Assembly: GCA_029946065.1 (NCBI GenBank) | Contig: JAQSDU010000011.1 | Coordinates: 1 to 64,000 of the forward strand | Direction: 5' to 3' | Source of the DNA: Flavobacterium sp. | Lineage (GTDB): Bacteria > Bacteroidota > Bacteroidia > Flavobacteriales > Flavobacteriaceae | Length of the DNA: 64,000 nucleotides | Shown here: positions 1 to 6,461 of the stretch, piece by piece | How the letters are laid out: every line of letters begins with the position of its first letter | Numbering within the stretch: position 1 is the stretch's first letter | Program-made: the position numbers and the translations under genes | Notes under the pieces: generated by a model | What the model saw: the letters and a program-made list of their open reading frames with translations, nothing else | What the model was told of the DNA's origin: nothing | The model's database searches: none

Positions 1-91
1 TTTTCGAAGAAATGGTTTTAAATAAATTCAATTGAAATTTTGATTAATATTGTAACAGCTTAAGTTGCATTAGAAACTTGAGACCGCCTAA

Positions 92-1018
92 ATGACAACA
101 CAGACAGAGATGAAAATATACAGTAAATCACATTTCAAAGATGAAACAATTGACCTAAACTATTTTGAAAATTGGGTAACACAATTGAAAAAAAATAACG
201 GCAGGCAATATGAACGTTACGAAATTGAAACTTCACTTGGTAAAACAATAGTTTGGGGTCTTTATACAAAGGAAGAACACTCTGACACATTAGTAATTTT
301 TCCAGGAGCAAGAACCTCTTCATTGATTTGGGACTTTGATAAAGGTCTTGAAAACTTAAATCATAAAATGAAAATTTTTATGGTGGAGACAAACGGGCTT
401 CCAAATTTAAGTGACGGTTCCACACCAGACATCAAGTCATTGGACTATGGTCTTTGGGCGACTGATGTTTTTAACAAGCTCAAAATTGAAAAAGCTTTTG
501 TTGCGGGGGCTTCATTTGGTGGACTTATTTGTATGAAACTTGGAATTTCAAATCCAGAAAAAATCAAGGCTGCCTTTTTATTAAATCCCGGTTGCTTACA
601 ACCATTTTCCCTAACCATTAAAAATCTATACTATAATCTTCTGCCAATAATAAAACCGAATAAAAAAAACGTATTAAAATTTCTTGACAAAGCAGTTTTT
701 TCAAAACCAAATCATAGACTATCGGACTTTTCAGAAAAAATGCTTTTAGACTATGAAGTTTTTGCAATAAGCCGATACAAGGACAAGACACAAAAACCTT
801 ATTATATGAACAAGCAACTTGAAGAAGTAAAGGCAGATACTTATTTACTTGTTGGTGACAAAGACCTTTTATTTCCTTATCAAAAATCAGTTGATAATGC
901 AAAAAGACAAATTAAGACATTGAAAGAAACAAAAATTTACAACAACGTAGGACACGGAATTGAAACATACAACAAAGCTTTAAATTACATTGGAGAGAAA
1001 ATAAAAAACTACCACTAA
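92..1018 (+). CDS. alpha/beta-fold hydrolase in cassette A
   Basis: A 308-residue alpha/beta hydrolase. The nucleophile elbow GASFGG lies near residue 142, an acid candidate is the Asp in VGDKD near residue 255, and the catalytic His is in VGHGIE near the C-terminus. No signal peptide is visible, so it is probably cytoplasmic, and the substrate cannot be told. The ATG at 92 is the first in frame, and a second Met seven codons in is possible. The stop codon overlaps the AAC that opens the first array repeat, which is typical of a tightly packed cassette. The 5' boundary of this cassette lies left of the window. The gene is AT-rich like its array neighbours. Confidence 0.8.
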   Translation: MTTQTEMKIYSKSHFKDETIDLNYFENWVTQLKKNNGRQYERYEIETSLGKTIVWGLYTKEEHSDTLVIFPGARTSSLIWDFDKGLENLNHKMKIFMVETNGLPNLSDGSTPDIKSLDYGLWATDVFNKLKIEKAFVAGASFGGLICMKLGISNPEKIKAAFLLNPGCLQPFSLTIKNLYYNLLPIIKPNKKNVLKFLDKAVFSKPNHRLSDFSEKMLLDYEVFAISRYKDKTQKPYYMNKQLEEVKADTYLLVGDKDLLFPYQKSVDNAKRQIKTLKETKIYNNVGHGIETYNKALNYIGEKIKNYH

Positions 1019-1142
1019 CATGGGCTTGGCAAAATTGCGGCACACTTGTGGAAATTGAACCAGTTTTTTCCATAACTTCGTTTGCGGTCACCGAAAGTAC
1101 TCGGCTTCGAAATTGCCGCAACTTCGCAAAGCTGCGGGCGTT
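1017..1142 (+). repeat. attC-like cassette repeat 1
   Basis: A 126-bp element running from AAC to GTT. The left arm (GGGCTTGGCAAAATTGCGGC) pairs imperfectly with the right arm (GCCGCAACTTCGCAAAGC). The core ACCGAAAGTACTCGGCT is shared with most other copies. It opens directly at the stop of the hydrolase gene, and its terminal GTT starts the next cassette, whose end is complementary (see the entry at 2538). Orientation is relative to the + strand, with genes upstream of their repeat, as in integrons. Confidence 0.85.
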
Positions 1143-1212
1143 AGCTGTTACCAACCAAAATTTATAAAATGACAATTTGTCACTTAATTTTATATAGTCA
1201 GATATTAATTGA

Positions 1213-1220
1213 TATATTTG
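1213..1220 (+). promoter_or_regulatory. promoter -7 box of cassette B
   Basis: TATATTTG matches the Bacteroidota TAnnTTTG -7 element and lies 131 bases before the lipoprotein start at 1352. No convincing TTTG box is seen at the usual distance, so this is a weak call. Confidence 0.4.
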
Positions 1221-1351
1221 TTAACATTCAAACACTTAAAAAGATAATTTTGAGATTTGCCATCTCTATAAAGCAGTATTGACTTCAATATAAAAGTATT
1301 GAAATTTTAGAAACCCCCACTAAATTAACATAATAATCAAATTAATTAAAA

Positions 1352-1684
1352 ATGAAAAAAATTATTAAATTAAGTGGTATTGTTTTAGTGGCGTTTGTCG
1401 CACTTCTTTCATGCAGCAAAGATGAGTCAAGTGCTGTAGCAAATCTTGAAATCCATGTACCCAGCCAGATGGCACAAGACCTGAAAATTGAATTTGAAGG
1501 TATTATGAAAAGCTCTGAATTTATAAATAAGCAGGCAATATATAACGAGTTAGCAGTTGCTCTTCGCAGTTCAAATACCGATGAAAACACTTTAAAATCG
1601 CGTAGCTATTTTGAAAATTGGCTAAAGGACAATATTCAATTTACATCATTTACAAATATAAATGATTGGTTTGGATTTATATGA
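1352..1684 (+). CDS. lipoprotein, probable N-terminal part of a frameshifted gene
   Basis: A 110-residue product with a lipoprotein signal (hydrophobic stretch ending ALLSC at about residue 21), so it should be exported and lipid-anchored. The remainder is hydrophilic and matches no family I recognise. The frame ends in TGA just after the sequence INDWFGFI. The next reading frame opens inside this end and continues with similar composition (1662-2009). One extra base, or two missing, near 1662-1684 would join them into a protein of about 219 residues. It is part of cassette B. Confidence 0.55.
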   Translation: MKKIIKLSGIVLVAFVALLSCSKDESSAVANLEIHVPSQMAQDLKIEFEGIMKSSEFINKQAIYNELAVALRSSNTDENTLKSRSYFENWLKDNIQFTSFTNINDWFGFI

Positions 1685-2009
1685 TAATTCACTTAATGTA
1701 ACTACAGCATACTACAGTCGCTTTCATTTATTTCACGAAAATTTAGCTAAATTAGATATTGATGATATTAGATTCGTTGTTGCTCCATTATTTCCATTAC
1801 CAGTAGTAAGCGCTGTTGACCCTCATTCAGAATGGTGTATGGATGAAGTTGAGATTGCCTTAGATATTATTGATAATAATTATTCCAATGCCATGAATAA
1901 TTATCCAAATATGGATGAGGTGTCAAGGAATACAGTAGAAGCGTGGTACAATATGGCAATTACACACGCTATTTGGAAATTTAATGATTGTTTGAATTAC
2001 ACACATTAA
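1662..2009 (+). CDS. hypothetical, probable C-terminal part of the frameshifted lipoprotein
   Basis: A 115-residue frame, shifted by +1 relative to the preceding lipoprotein frame and overlapping its end by 23 bases. It has no signal peptide or start signal of its own beyond an ATG inside the upstream gene. It is acidic with no known domain. It could be a separate translationally coupled gene, but an interrupted single gene is the simpler reading because lipoproteins of about 220 residues are common in such cassettes. Confidence 0.45.
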   Translation: MIGLDLYDNSLNVTTAYYSRFHLFHENLAKLDIDDIRFVVAPLFPLPVVSAVDPHSEWCMDEVEIALDIIDNNYSNAMNNYPNMDEVSRNTVEAWYNMAITHAIWKFNDCLNYTH

Positions 2010-2014
2010 CCATT

Positions 2015-2455
2015 ATGAAAAGAAATATAATCGTTTTAGTACTCTTTCTATCAACTTTTGCTTATGCGTTTGGACAAAACGCGAAAGCCGATTTATCTAA
2101 CGAAACAATGTTATCTGAATCAGACTTTGCGAAAGCAAAAGATTTATATTTAAAAATGTGTAACTCTGAATCATTCAAGCTAATGCGTGAGAATTCGCTA
2201 ATTTTGGTGGGAAAATTAGGTTATATTGATAACTTAGATTTTTATTTAACAGAAGAAAACTTTATAAATTGGATTTCATTGCACTTGTCAGAGACTAAAT
2301 TTAATAGTGTCGAAGAAGCGATAGAATTGCGTAAAGTTTGTCTAGAATCACAAAGAAAGCTTGATTCAGAAAATAAAGAAGTATACGAACTGATAAAGCT
2401 CGCAAGCAAAGAACAAGTAAGGGAAATTTTAAAACCACACCGATTAAGATTATAA
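2015..2455 (+). CDS. small secreted hypothetical protein
   Basis: A 146-residue protein starting at MKRNIIVLVLFLSTFAYAFG, a clear Sec signal peptide with a likely cut after AYAFG. An earlier in-frame ATG at 1988 would place 9 residues before the signal peptide and lies inside the preceding gene, so 2015 is preferred. The mature part is helical, acidic and of unknown function. It is the last gene of cassette B, five bases after the previous stop, so it is likely co-transcribed. A terminator hairpin follows. Confidence 0.6.
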   Translation: MKRNIIVLVLFLSTFAYAFGQNAKADLSNETMLSESDFAKAKDLYLKMCNSESFKLMRENSLILVGKLGYIDNLDFYLTEENFINWISLHLSETKFNSVEEAIELRKVCLESQRKLDSENKEVYELIKLASKEQVREILKPHRLRL

Positions 2456-2470
2456 TAATTTTTTATTTCT

Positions 2471-2499
2471 AAAAGGGTATCGTTAGTCACCCTTTTTTT
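2471..2499 (+). terminator. rho-independent terminator of cassette B
   Basis: Stem AAAAGGGT paired with ACCCTTTT around a 10-base loop, followed by a T run. It lies 16 bases after the stop at 2455 and before the next cassette repeat, so cassette B transcription probably does not run through the array. Confidence 0.7.
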
Positions 2500-2537
2500 A
2501 GTTTTTAGTAAATCATTTTATACTAATAGCAGCAGCT

Positions 2538-2664
2538 AACATGGGCTTGGCGCCAGAGTGGCACTTTTGTGCAAAATTGTTCGTCCTTTTTTCATAACTT
2601 CGTTTGCGGCCACCGAAAGTACTCGGCTTCGAAATCGCCGCAACTGCAGGTAGCCCTCGACGTT
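2538..2664 (+). repeat. attC-like cassette repeat 2
   Basis: A 127-bp element from AAC to GTT. It is preceded by CAGCTAAC (2533-2540), which is the exact reverse complement of GTTAGCTG at the start of cassette B (1140-1147). The conserved core CATAACTTCGTTTGCGG and CACCGAAAGTACTCGGCTTC is present. The left arm has diverged (GGCGCCAGAGTGGC), so pairing is weaker than in copies 1 and 3. Confidence 0.85.
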
Positions 2665-2695
2665 GTGCGCCATTTCGTTAAAACTTCGCGTAAAA

Positions 2696-2726
2696 TTTGA
2701 AAACATACCATAATTTGGTATATTTG
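2696..2726 (+). promoter_or_regulatory. parDE promoter with overlapping palindromic operator
   Basis: TTTG at 2696-2699 and TATATTTG at 2719-2726, with 19 bases between TTG and TA, form a near-perfect Bacteroidota promoter. The palindrome ATACCA-TAATT-TGGTAT (2705-2721) fills the spacer and overlaps the -7 box. This is the expected place for an antitoxin autorepression site. The parD start lies 15 bases downstream of the -7 box. Confidence 0.75.
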
Positions 2727-2740
2727 AAAAAAATCTAATT

Positions 2741-2983
2741 ATGGCTAAGAATACATCAGTACTACTTGGAGATCATTTTGAGAAATTTATTGGCGAAGAA
2801 GTTGCTTCAGGTCGTTTTCGTTCTGCAAGTGAAGTCGTAAGATCGGCTTTGAGATTGTTAGAATTGGAAGAACAAAAAATTAAGCAACTGCGACACGAAA
2901 TTGAACTTGGAGAACAAAGTGGAATGATTTCTAATTTTGATCCAGAAGCTCATTTAGCAAGTTTGCACAAAAAATATTTATGA
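2741..2983 (+). CDS. parD: ParD-type antitoxin
   Basis: An 80-residue type II antitoxin. The N-terminal ribbon-helix-helix has the ParD pattern (TSVLLGDHFEKFI, then GRFRSASEVVRSALRLLE), which binds the operator and dimerises. The C-terminal helix and tail (ISNFDPEAHLASL) would wrap the toxin. It precedes the toxin and overlaps it by four bases (ATGA), so the pair is translationally coupled. The pair fills cassette C and has its own promoter and operator. Such modules are known to stabilise integron arrays. Confidence 0.9.
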   Translation: MAKNTSVLLGDHFEKFIGEEVASGRFRSASEVVRSALRLLELEEQKIKQLRHEIELGEQSGMISNFDPEAHLASLHKKYL

Positions 2984-3276
2984 AACACAATTATCGCATA
3001 AGTAAAATAGCCTTACAAGATATTGATAAAATTTGGCTGTATACTTTCGAAAATTGGTCAGTTAATCAAGCAAACCATTATTACAGATTAATATACCAAG
3101 AAATTAATTTTATTGTTGAAGATTTTGAGAGTGGGAGAGATATTAGTAAAATCAAACCAGGCTATAGACAAGTAAAAATTAAATCCCATTTGATAATTTA
3201 TAAGATGGCTGAAGATGACGTAATTGAAATTGTTAGAGTGTTGCATCAAATGATGGATATTCCAAACAAATTATAG
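2980..3276 (+). CDS. parE: ParE-type toxin of the RelE/ParE superfamily
   Basis: A 98-residue toxin. The N-terminal pattern ISKIALQDIDKIWLYTFENW is typical of ParE (plasmid stabilisation family), followed by SGRDISKIKPGYRQVKIKSHLIIYKM and the closing IEIVRVLHQMMD strand. ParE family members poison DNA gyrase, while some relatives cut mRNA, and the sequence alone does not separate these. It is complete and apparently intact, and ends seven bases before the cassette's GGCGCACAAC terminus. Confidence 0.9.
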   Translation: MKHNYRISKIALQDIDKIWLYTFENWSVNQANHYYRLIYQEINFIVEDFESGRDISKIKPGYRQVKIKSHLIIYKMAEDDVIEIVRVLHQMMDIPNKL

Positions 3277-3289
3277 TTAAACGGCGCAC

Positions 3290-3415
3290 AACATGGGCTT
3301 GGCAAAATTGCGGCCTTCTTGTGCAAAATTGTTCTAGTTTTTTCATAACTTCGTTTTCGGTCACCGAAAGTACTCGGCTCCGAAATTGCCGCAACTTCGC
3401 AAAGCCCTTGGCGTT
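3290..3415 (+). repeat. attC-like cassette repeat 3
   Basis: A 126-bp element from AAC to GTT. The preceding GGCGCACAAC (3283-3292) is the exact 10-base reverse complement of GTTGTGCGCC at the cassette C start (2662-2671). The arms GGGCTTGGCAAAATTGCGGC and GCCGCAACTTCGCAAAGCCC pair at 17 of 20 positions, the best-preserved hairpin of the array. Confidence 0.88.
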
Positions 3416-3492
3416 GGGTGCAACAAGTGGTGAAATATTGTGGAGATATAGAAAATTGTAATTTTTTTTTGTTTTTAATTCTGGCTGCACCC
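3416..3492 (+). other. gene-less cassette D with promoter-like sequence
   Basis: Only about 77 bases lie between repeats 3 and 4, with no credible reading frame. The unit still has exact 10-base complementary ends, GTTGGGTGCA (3413-3422) and TGCACCCAAC (3486-3495), so it is a complete cassette. TTG (3438-3440), 18 bases, then TAATTTTT (3459-3466) resembles a promoter pointing to the next gene, whose own leader is too short to hold a promoter. It may be a promoter cassette or encode a short RNA. The function is inferred. Confidence 0.6.
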
Positions 3493-3619
3493 AACATGGG
3501 CTACATGCAATTGCGGTACACTTTTCTAAATTGTAACAGTTTTTTCCATAACTTCGTTTTGGATCGCCGAAAGTACTCGGCTTCAAAATCGCCGCAACAT
3601 CGCAAAGCTGCGTGACGTT
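3493..3619 (+). repeat. attC-like cassette repeat 4
   Basis: A 127-bp element from AAC to GTT with the core CATAACTTCGTTTTGGATCG and CCGAAAGTACTCGGCTTC. The left arm (GGGCTACATGCAATTGCGG) and right arm (CCGCAACATCGCAAAGCTGC) have both changed relative to copies 1 and 3, but the GCGG/CCGC base of the stem is kept. Confidence 0.83.
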
Positions 3620-3644
3620 CCTGCAATATCTAAAAAAACCTGCA

Positions 3645-4598
3645 ATGAAAAATATACTATTTTTATTATTACCAATTCTATTTTCGCTTCTTTCATGTAA
3701 AGGACAAAACAAGAAACATGTTATCGTAAAAACAAAAATCGATAGCTTAGAAAGTAATGTCGAAGTTGAAAAATTTATTACTTCTATTGATACTAGTATT
3801 AAAAATTTTAAAATTCAAAAAATAACTGATTTTAAAGATAGATTTTCAAAATCGGACTTCTGTAAATCAAAAGCTGATTCTTTAAATATCGACAAAAGTT
3901 TCTATAAGGCTGACTTTGACAATAACGGTTACAATGATTTATTAGTAATTATAGATTATTATGATTTTACCGTGCTGGTAATATATGGTAATGCAAACCA
4001 CAATTTTAAAATTGAACCTCTTACTAGGCGCTCATTTCAAGATTGTGTTTTTCCAAAAATTAGAGAGATTGATGGAGTTGCAGTGATAGATTTTTATCAC
4101 AAAAATTATGATTGGAATAATAAATCTAAAAATGAGTTAGTGAAAAATACTTTAATACATAAATATGGCGATTTTGTAGAATATAATCCTGAGATTTCAA
4201 AGCATACAATCAAGAAAATCGAATTTGAAACTACTGGTTGCTTTGGGACATGTCCGGTTTTTAATTTGGTAATTGATCAAAACCGAATAGCAAAATTTGA
4301 TGCCAATATGTACAATAGGCCAAACAGAAAGGCTAAGGAAATAAAAGGTAAATTTTCAACTGAAATCAAAGAAAAGGAATTTAACGAAATTGTAGACTTA
4401 TTAAATTATATTGATTTTCCAAATCTTAAAAACGAGTATTCCGTTGATTGGACAGATGATCAAAGTTGTACTCTTAAAATTACATATGACGACGACGTGA
4501 CAAAAACTATAAATGATTATGGAATGATTGGAACTTATGGATTAGATAGAGTTTATAAAATGTTGTATTCACTGAGATTTAACCAAAATTGGAAATGA
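3645..4598 (+). CDS. DUF6438 lipoprotein
   Basis: The start is placed at MKNILFLLLPILFSLLSCKG, a lipoprotein signal with lipobox LLSC. The longer frame opening at 3612 begins inside the repeat and adds eleven residues before the signal. The product is 317 residues. The first half contains an EF-hand-like DFDNNGYNDLLV (about residue 84-95). The C-terminal half has the DUF6438 hallmark, TTGCFGTCPVFNLVI, followed by a conserved NEYSVDWTDDQSCTL region. The family is uncharacterised and cell-surface. The gene starts only 26 bases after the cassette boundary, so transcription must come from upstream, possibly from cassette D. Confidence 0.75.
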   Translation: MKNILFLLLPILFSLLSCKGQNKKHVIVKTKIDSLESNVEVEKFITSIDTSIKNFKIQKITDFKDRFSKSDFCKSKADSLNIDKSFYKADFDNNGYNDLLVIIDYYDFTVLVIYGNANHNFKIEPLTRRSFQDCVFPKIREIDGVAVIDFYHKNYDWNNKSKNELVKNTLIHKYGDFVEYNPEISKHTIKKIEFETTGCFGTCPVFNLVIDQNRIAKFDANMYNRPNRKAKEIKGKFSTEIKEKEFNEIVDLLNYIDFPNLKNEYSVDWTDDQSCTLKITYDDDVTKTINDYGMIGTYGLDRVYKMLYSLRFNQNWK

Positions 4599-4608
4599 TA
4601 CTGCAGGT

Positions 4609-4734
4609 AACAGCAGCTTGATGAAATTGCCTATTTAGTGCTTGCCGGAACCAGTTTTTTTCCTAACTTCGTTTTAGGTCGCCAAAAATACTCAGCTTCG
4701 AAATTCCGGCAACTTCATAAAACTGCGGGACGTT
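4609..4734 (+). repeat. attC-like cassette repeat 5, diverged with compensatory changes
   Basis: A 126-bp element from AAC to GTT. The primary sequence differs most from the other copies, but both arms changed together: left GCAGCTTGATGAAATTGCC still pairs with the right arm GGCAACTTCATAAAACTGC at 15 of 19 positions. A further exact pair TTGCCGGAA/TTCCGGCAA is found inside. The preceding TGCAGGTAAC matches the cassette E start GTTCCTGCA with one bulged base. Confidence 0.82.
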
Positions 4735-4768
4735 GGTGGCAATTTTAATGCAAAACAATAACTAAACT

Positions 4769-5797
4769 ATGGAACCATCTTGGACTGACATAGGTTCAGC
4801 AGTAGGACAACTTGCAAGTGCATTTATTTCGCTTGTTGGTTTTTATTTTGTTTGGACTCAAATAAAACAAACTAATAAAAATTTGCGACAAAGCAATCAT
4901 ACTGCTATTTATTCTATAAATACAGAAATTTATAAATTTTTTGCTGAACATAGTGAGCTACGACCGTATTTTCACGAAGAAAAACCACTAACAAAAGACG
5001 ATGAAAATCGAAATAAAGTTTTTAGCTTATCTGAATTACTTGCGGACTTTTTTGAATACATATTAGTTGAAAAAGATTCATTAGCACCTGAAATTAAAGA
5101 ACCTTGGAGGAATTACATTAAGAAAATATATGTAAAAAGTAGTGCTTTTAGAGAGTTTATTCACACAAGTAAAGACCAATATTCAAATGAATTGTTGAGT
5201 GTTTTTGCGGAAACAAACTTTTCACATACCGACTTAATATACAGCGTTAGACACCTACAAAATGAGAAAGAATTTAATATGCTTGATAGTATTTACCAAA
5301 GTTGTTTTGGAGAACATAGTGTGCCTACTCAAAGACAAAAGGAATGGTGGACAAAATCAAATTCAAACATATTAGGCCTATTTTCTGACAAAAAAATAGT
5401 TGGTGGAGTAAGTTTTTGGAATATAAATTTTAAGACATTTGAAAAGCTGAAAACAGGACAATTGAAAGAAAGAGACATAACAATTGATGATTTTGATAAA
5501 TCATTAAAAAACCTTTATTATCTTTCTGATTTAGCAATAATTGAGGATTGCAGACAAAAACTCTATTCAAATTTACTTTTAAGAAATCTTGTTGAACAAA
5601 TTGAAAACAATGCCGATAAAAATTTAGGTATTAAAGTATTGGCATTTGCATTTTCTGAAAGCGGAAATAGAATTTTAATTAGACTTGGTTTTGAAAAAAT
5701 TAAAGACGCAAGTGAAACTCTTGACAATCAAGATTTATTTTTACTAAACTTGAAAAACCATAAAGACATTAAAAAAATTAAAAAGTGTTTACTATAA
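4769..5797 (+). CDS. membrane-anchored protein with GNAT-like C-terminal domain
   Basis: A 342-residue protein. A single N-terminal transmembrane helix (ASAFISLVGFYFVWTQIK, about residues 17-34) is followed by a helical domain with a conserved Trp/aromatic pattern seen in small bacterial membrane proteins. From about residue 155 the sequence looks like an acyl-CoA N-acetyltransferase: SIYQSCFGEHSV, IVGGVSFWNI, LYYLSDLAI, then an NLLLRNLVEQI helix and GNRILIRLGFEKI as the closing beta-alpha unit. The acetyl-CoA loop R/Q-x-x-G-x-G/A is not clear, so activity is uncertain. It fills cassette F. The fusion of a membrane anchor with a GNAT fold is unusual. Confidence 0.6.
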   Translation: MEPSWTDIGSAVGQLASAFISLVGFYFVWTQIKQTNKNLRQSNHTAIYSINTEIYKFFAEHSELRPYFHEEKPLTKDDENRNKVFSLSELLADFFEYILVEKDSLAPEIKEPWRNYIKKIYVKSSAFREFIHTSKDQYSNELLSVFAETNFSHTDLIYSVRHLQNEKEFNMLDSIYQSCFGEHSVPTQRQKEWWTKSNSNILGLFSDKKIVGGVSFWNINFKTFEKLKTGQLKERDITIDDFDKSLKNLYYLSDLAIIEDCRQKLYSNLLLRNLVEQIENNADKNLGIKVLAFAFSESGNRILIRLGFEKIKDASETLDNQDLFLLNLKNHKDIKKIKKCLL

Positions 5798-5811
5798 AAA
5801 AAACTGCCACC

Positions 5812-5973
5812 AACATGGGTTTTGATGAAATTGCGGCACACTTGTGGAAATTGAACAACAGCAGCTTGGACGATATTGCGGCAAATTGAACCAGTTTTTT
5901 CCATAACTTCGTTTTCGGTCACCGAAAGTACTCGGCTCCGAAATTGCCACAACTACAGAAAGCCCTAGACGTT
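5812..5973 (+). repeat. attC-like cassette repeat 6, 162 bp, chimeric
   Basis: AAC to GTT, 36 bases longer than the others. The extra length is a second left arm: after the usual GAAATTGCGGCACACTTGTGG, a segment AACAACAGCAGCTTGGACGA (from 5854) resembles the left arm of repeat 5 and is again followed by ATTGCGGC. The right half is normal. The preceding TGCCACCAAC (5805-5814) is the exact reverse complement of GTTGGTGGCA at the start of cassette F (4732-4741). Confidence 0.83.
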
Positions 5974-6003
5974 GGCGGTAATAATGTCGCCGGTTCAACA
6001 TTT

Positions 6004-6456
6004 ATGCTAAACGAGAAACTATTATATCAAACTAAACTTGGAACGAAGCAATATATAAGAGCGTTCTTAAAATTATGGATTACTATAGTTCCTGGAACTT
6101 TTTTGCTGGTCAGAACTTTTTATGTAAAAACGCTATTTATTCCAATTTTGATAATTGTATGTTTTGCAACCATATTTTTATATTTAAGAGCTTTAAAAAC
6201 CTTTAAGATTTTTTCAAACAATATAATTGTCAAAAGAACATTTTTAAAACCCGAAATATTTCCAATAAAAGAAATCAATAAAATTATTTTTACTTCAGAA
6301 TCAAGAGGAAAAGTAAATTTATTTTACATGAGAATAGAATCTCAAAATTCCAAAAATGAGTTTAGCTTAATATATTTTGGAAAACAATTACAAGATTTTA
6401 TTAAGCAATTAAAAATAAATGGAATTGAAGTAGAGAATGATTTAATCAATCACTAA
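6004..6456 (+). CDS. small membrane protein with PH-like cytoplasmic part
   Basis: A 150-residue protein from the ATG at 6004 (MLNEKLLYQTKL). The longer frame from 5944 begins inside repeat 6, so it is rejected. Two transmembrane helices fill about residues 24-60 (ITIVPGTFLLV, then PILIIVCFATIFLYL). The rest has the alternating strand pattern of bacterial PH-like domains (NNIIVKRTFLKPEIFPIKEI). The function is unknown. It is the only gene of cassette G, ends eight bases before the terminal AAC, and has no promoter of its own in 30 bases of leader. Confidence 0.65.
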   Translation: MLNEKLLYQTKLGTKQYIRAFLKLWITIVPGTFLLVRTFYVKTLFIPILIIVCFATIFLYLRALKTFKIFSNNIIVKRTFLKPEIFPIKEINKIIFTSESRGKVNLFYMRIESQNSKNEFSLIYFGKQLQDFIKQLKINGIEVENDLINH

Positions 6457-6461
6457 CCGCC

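Noticed and set aside
3418..3615. A 65-codon frame across cassette D and repeat 4
   Set aside because: It runs through the conserved repeat, and similar frames appear in any copy. The gene-less reading of cassette D is preferred.
5792..6001. Minus-strand and plus-strand frames inside repeats (for example 5728-5952 and 5792-6001)
   Set aside because: They translate the repeat itself on either strand and recur at each copy. They carry no family signature.
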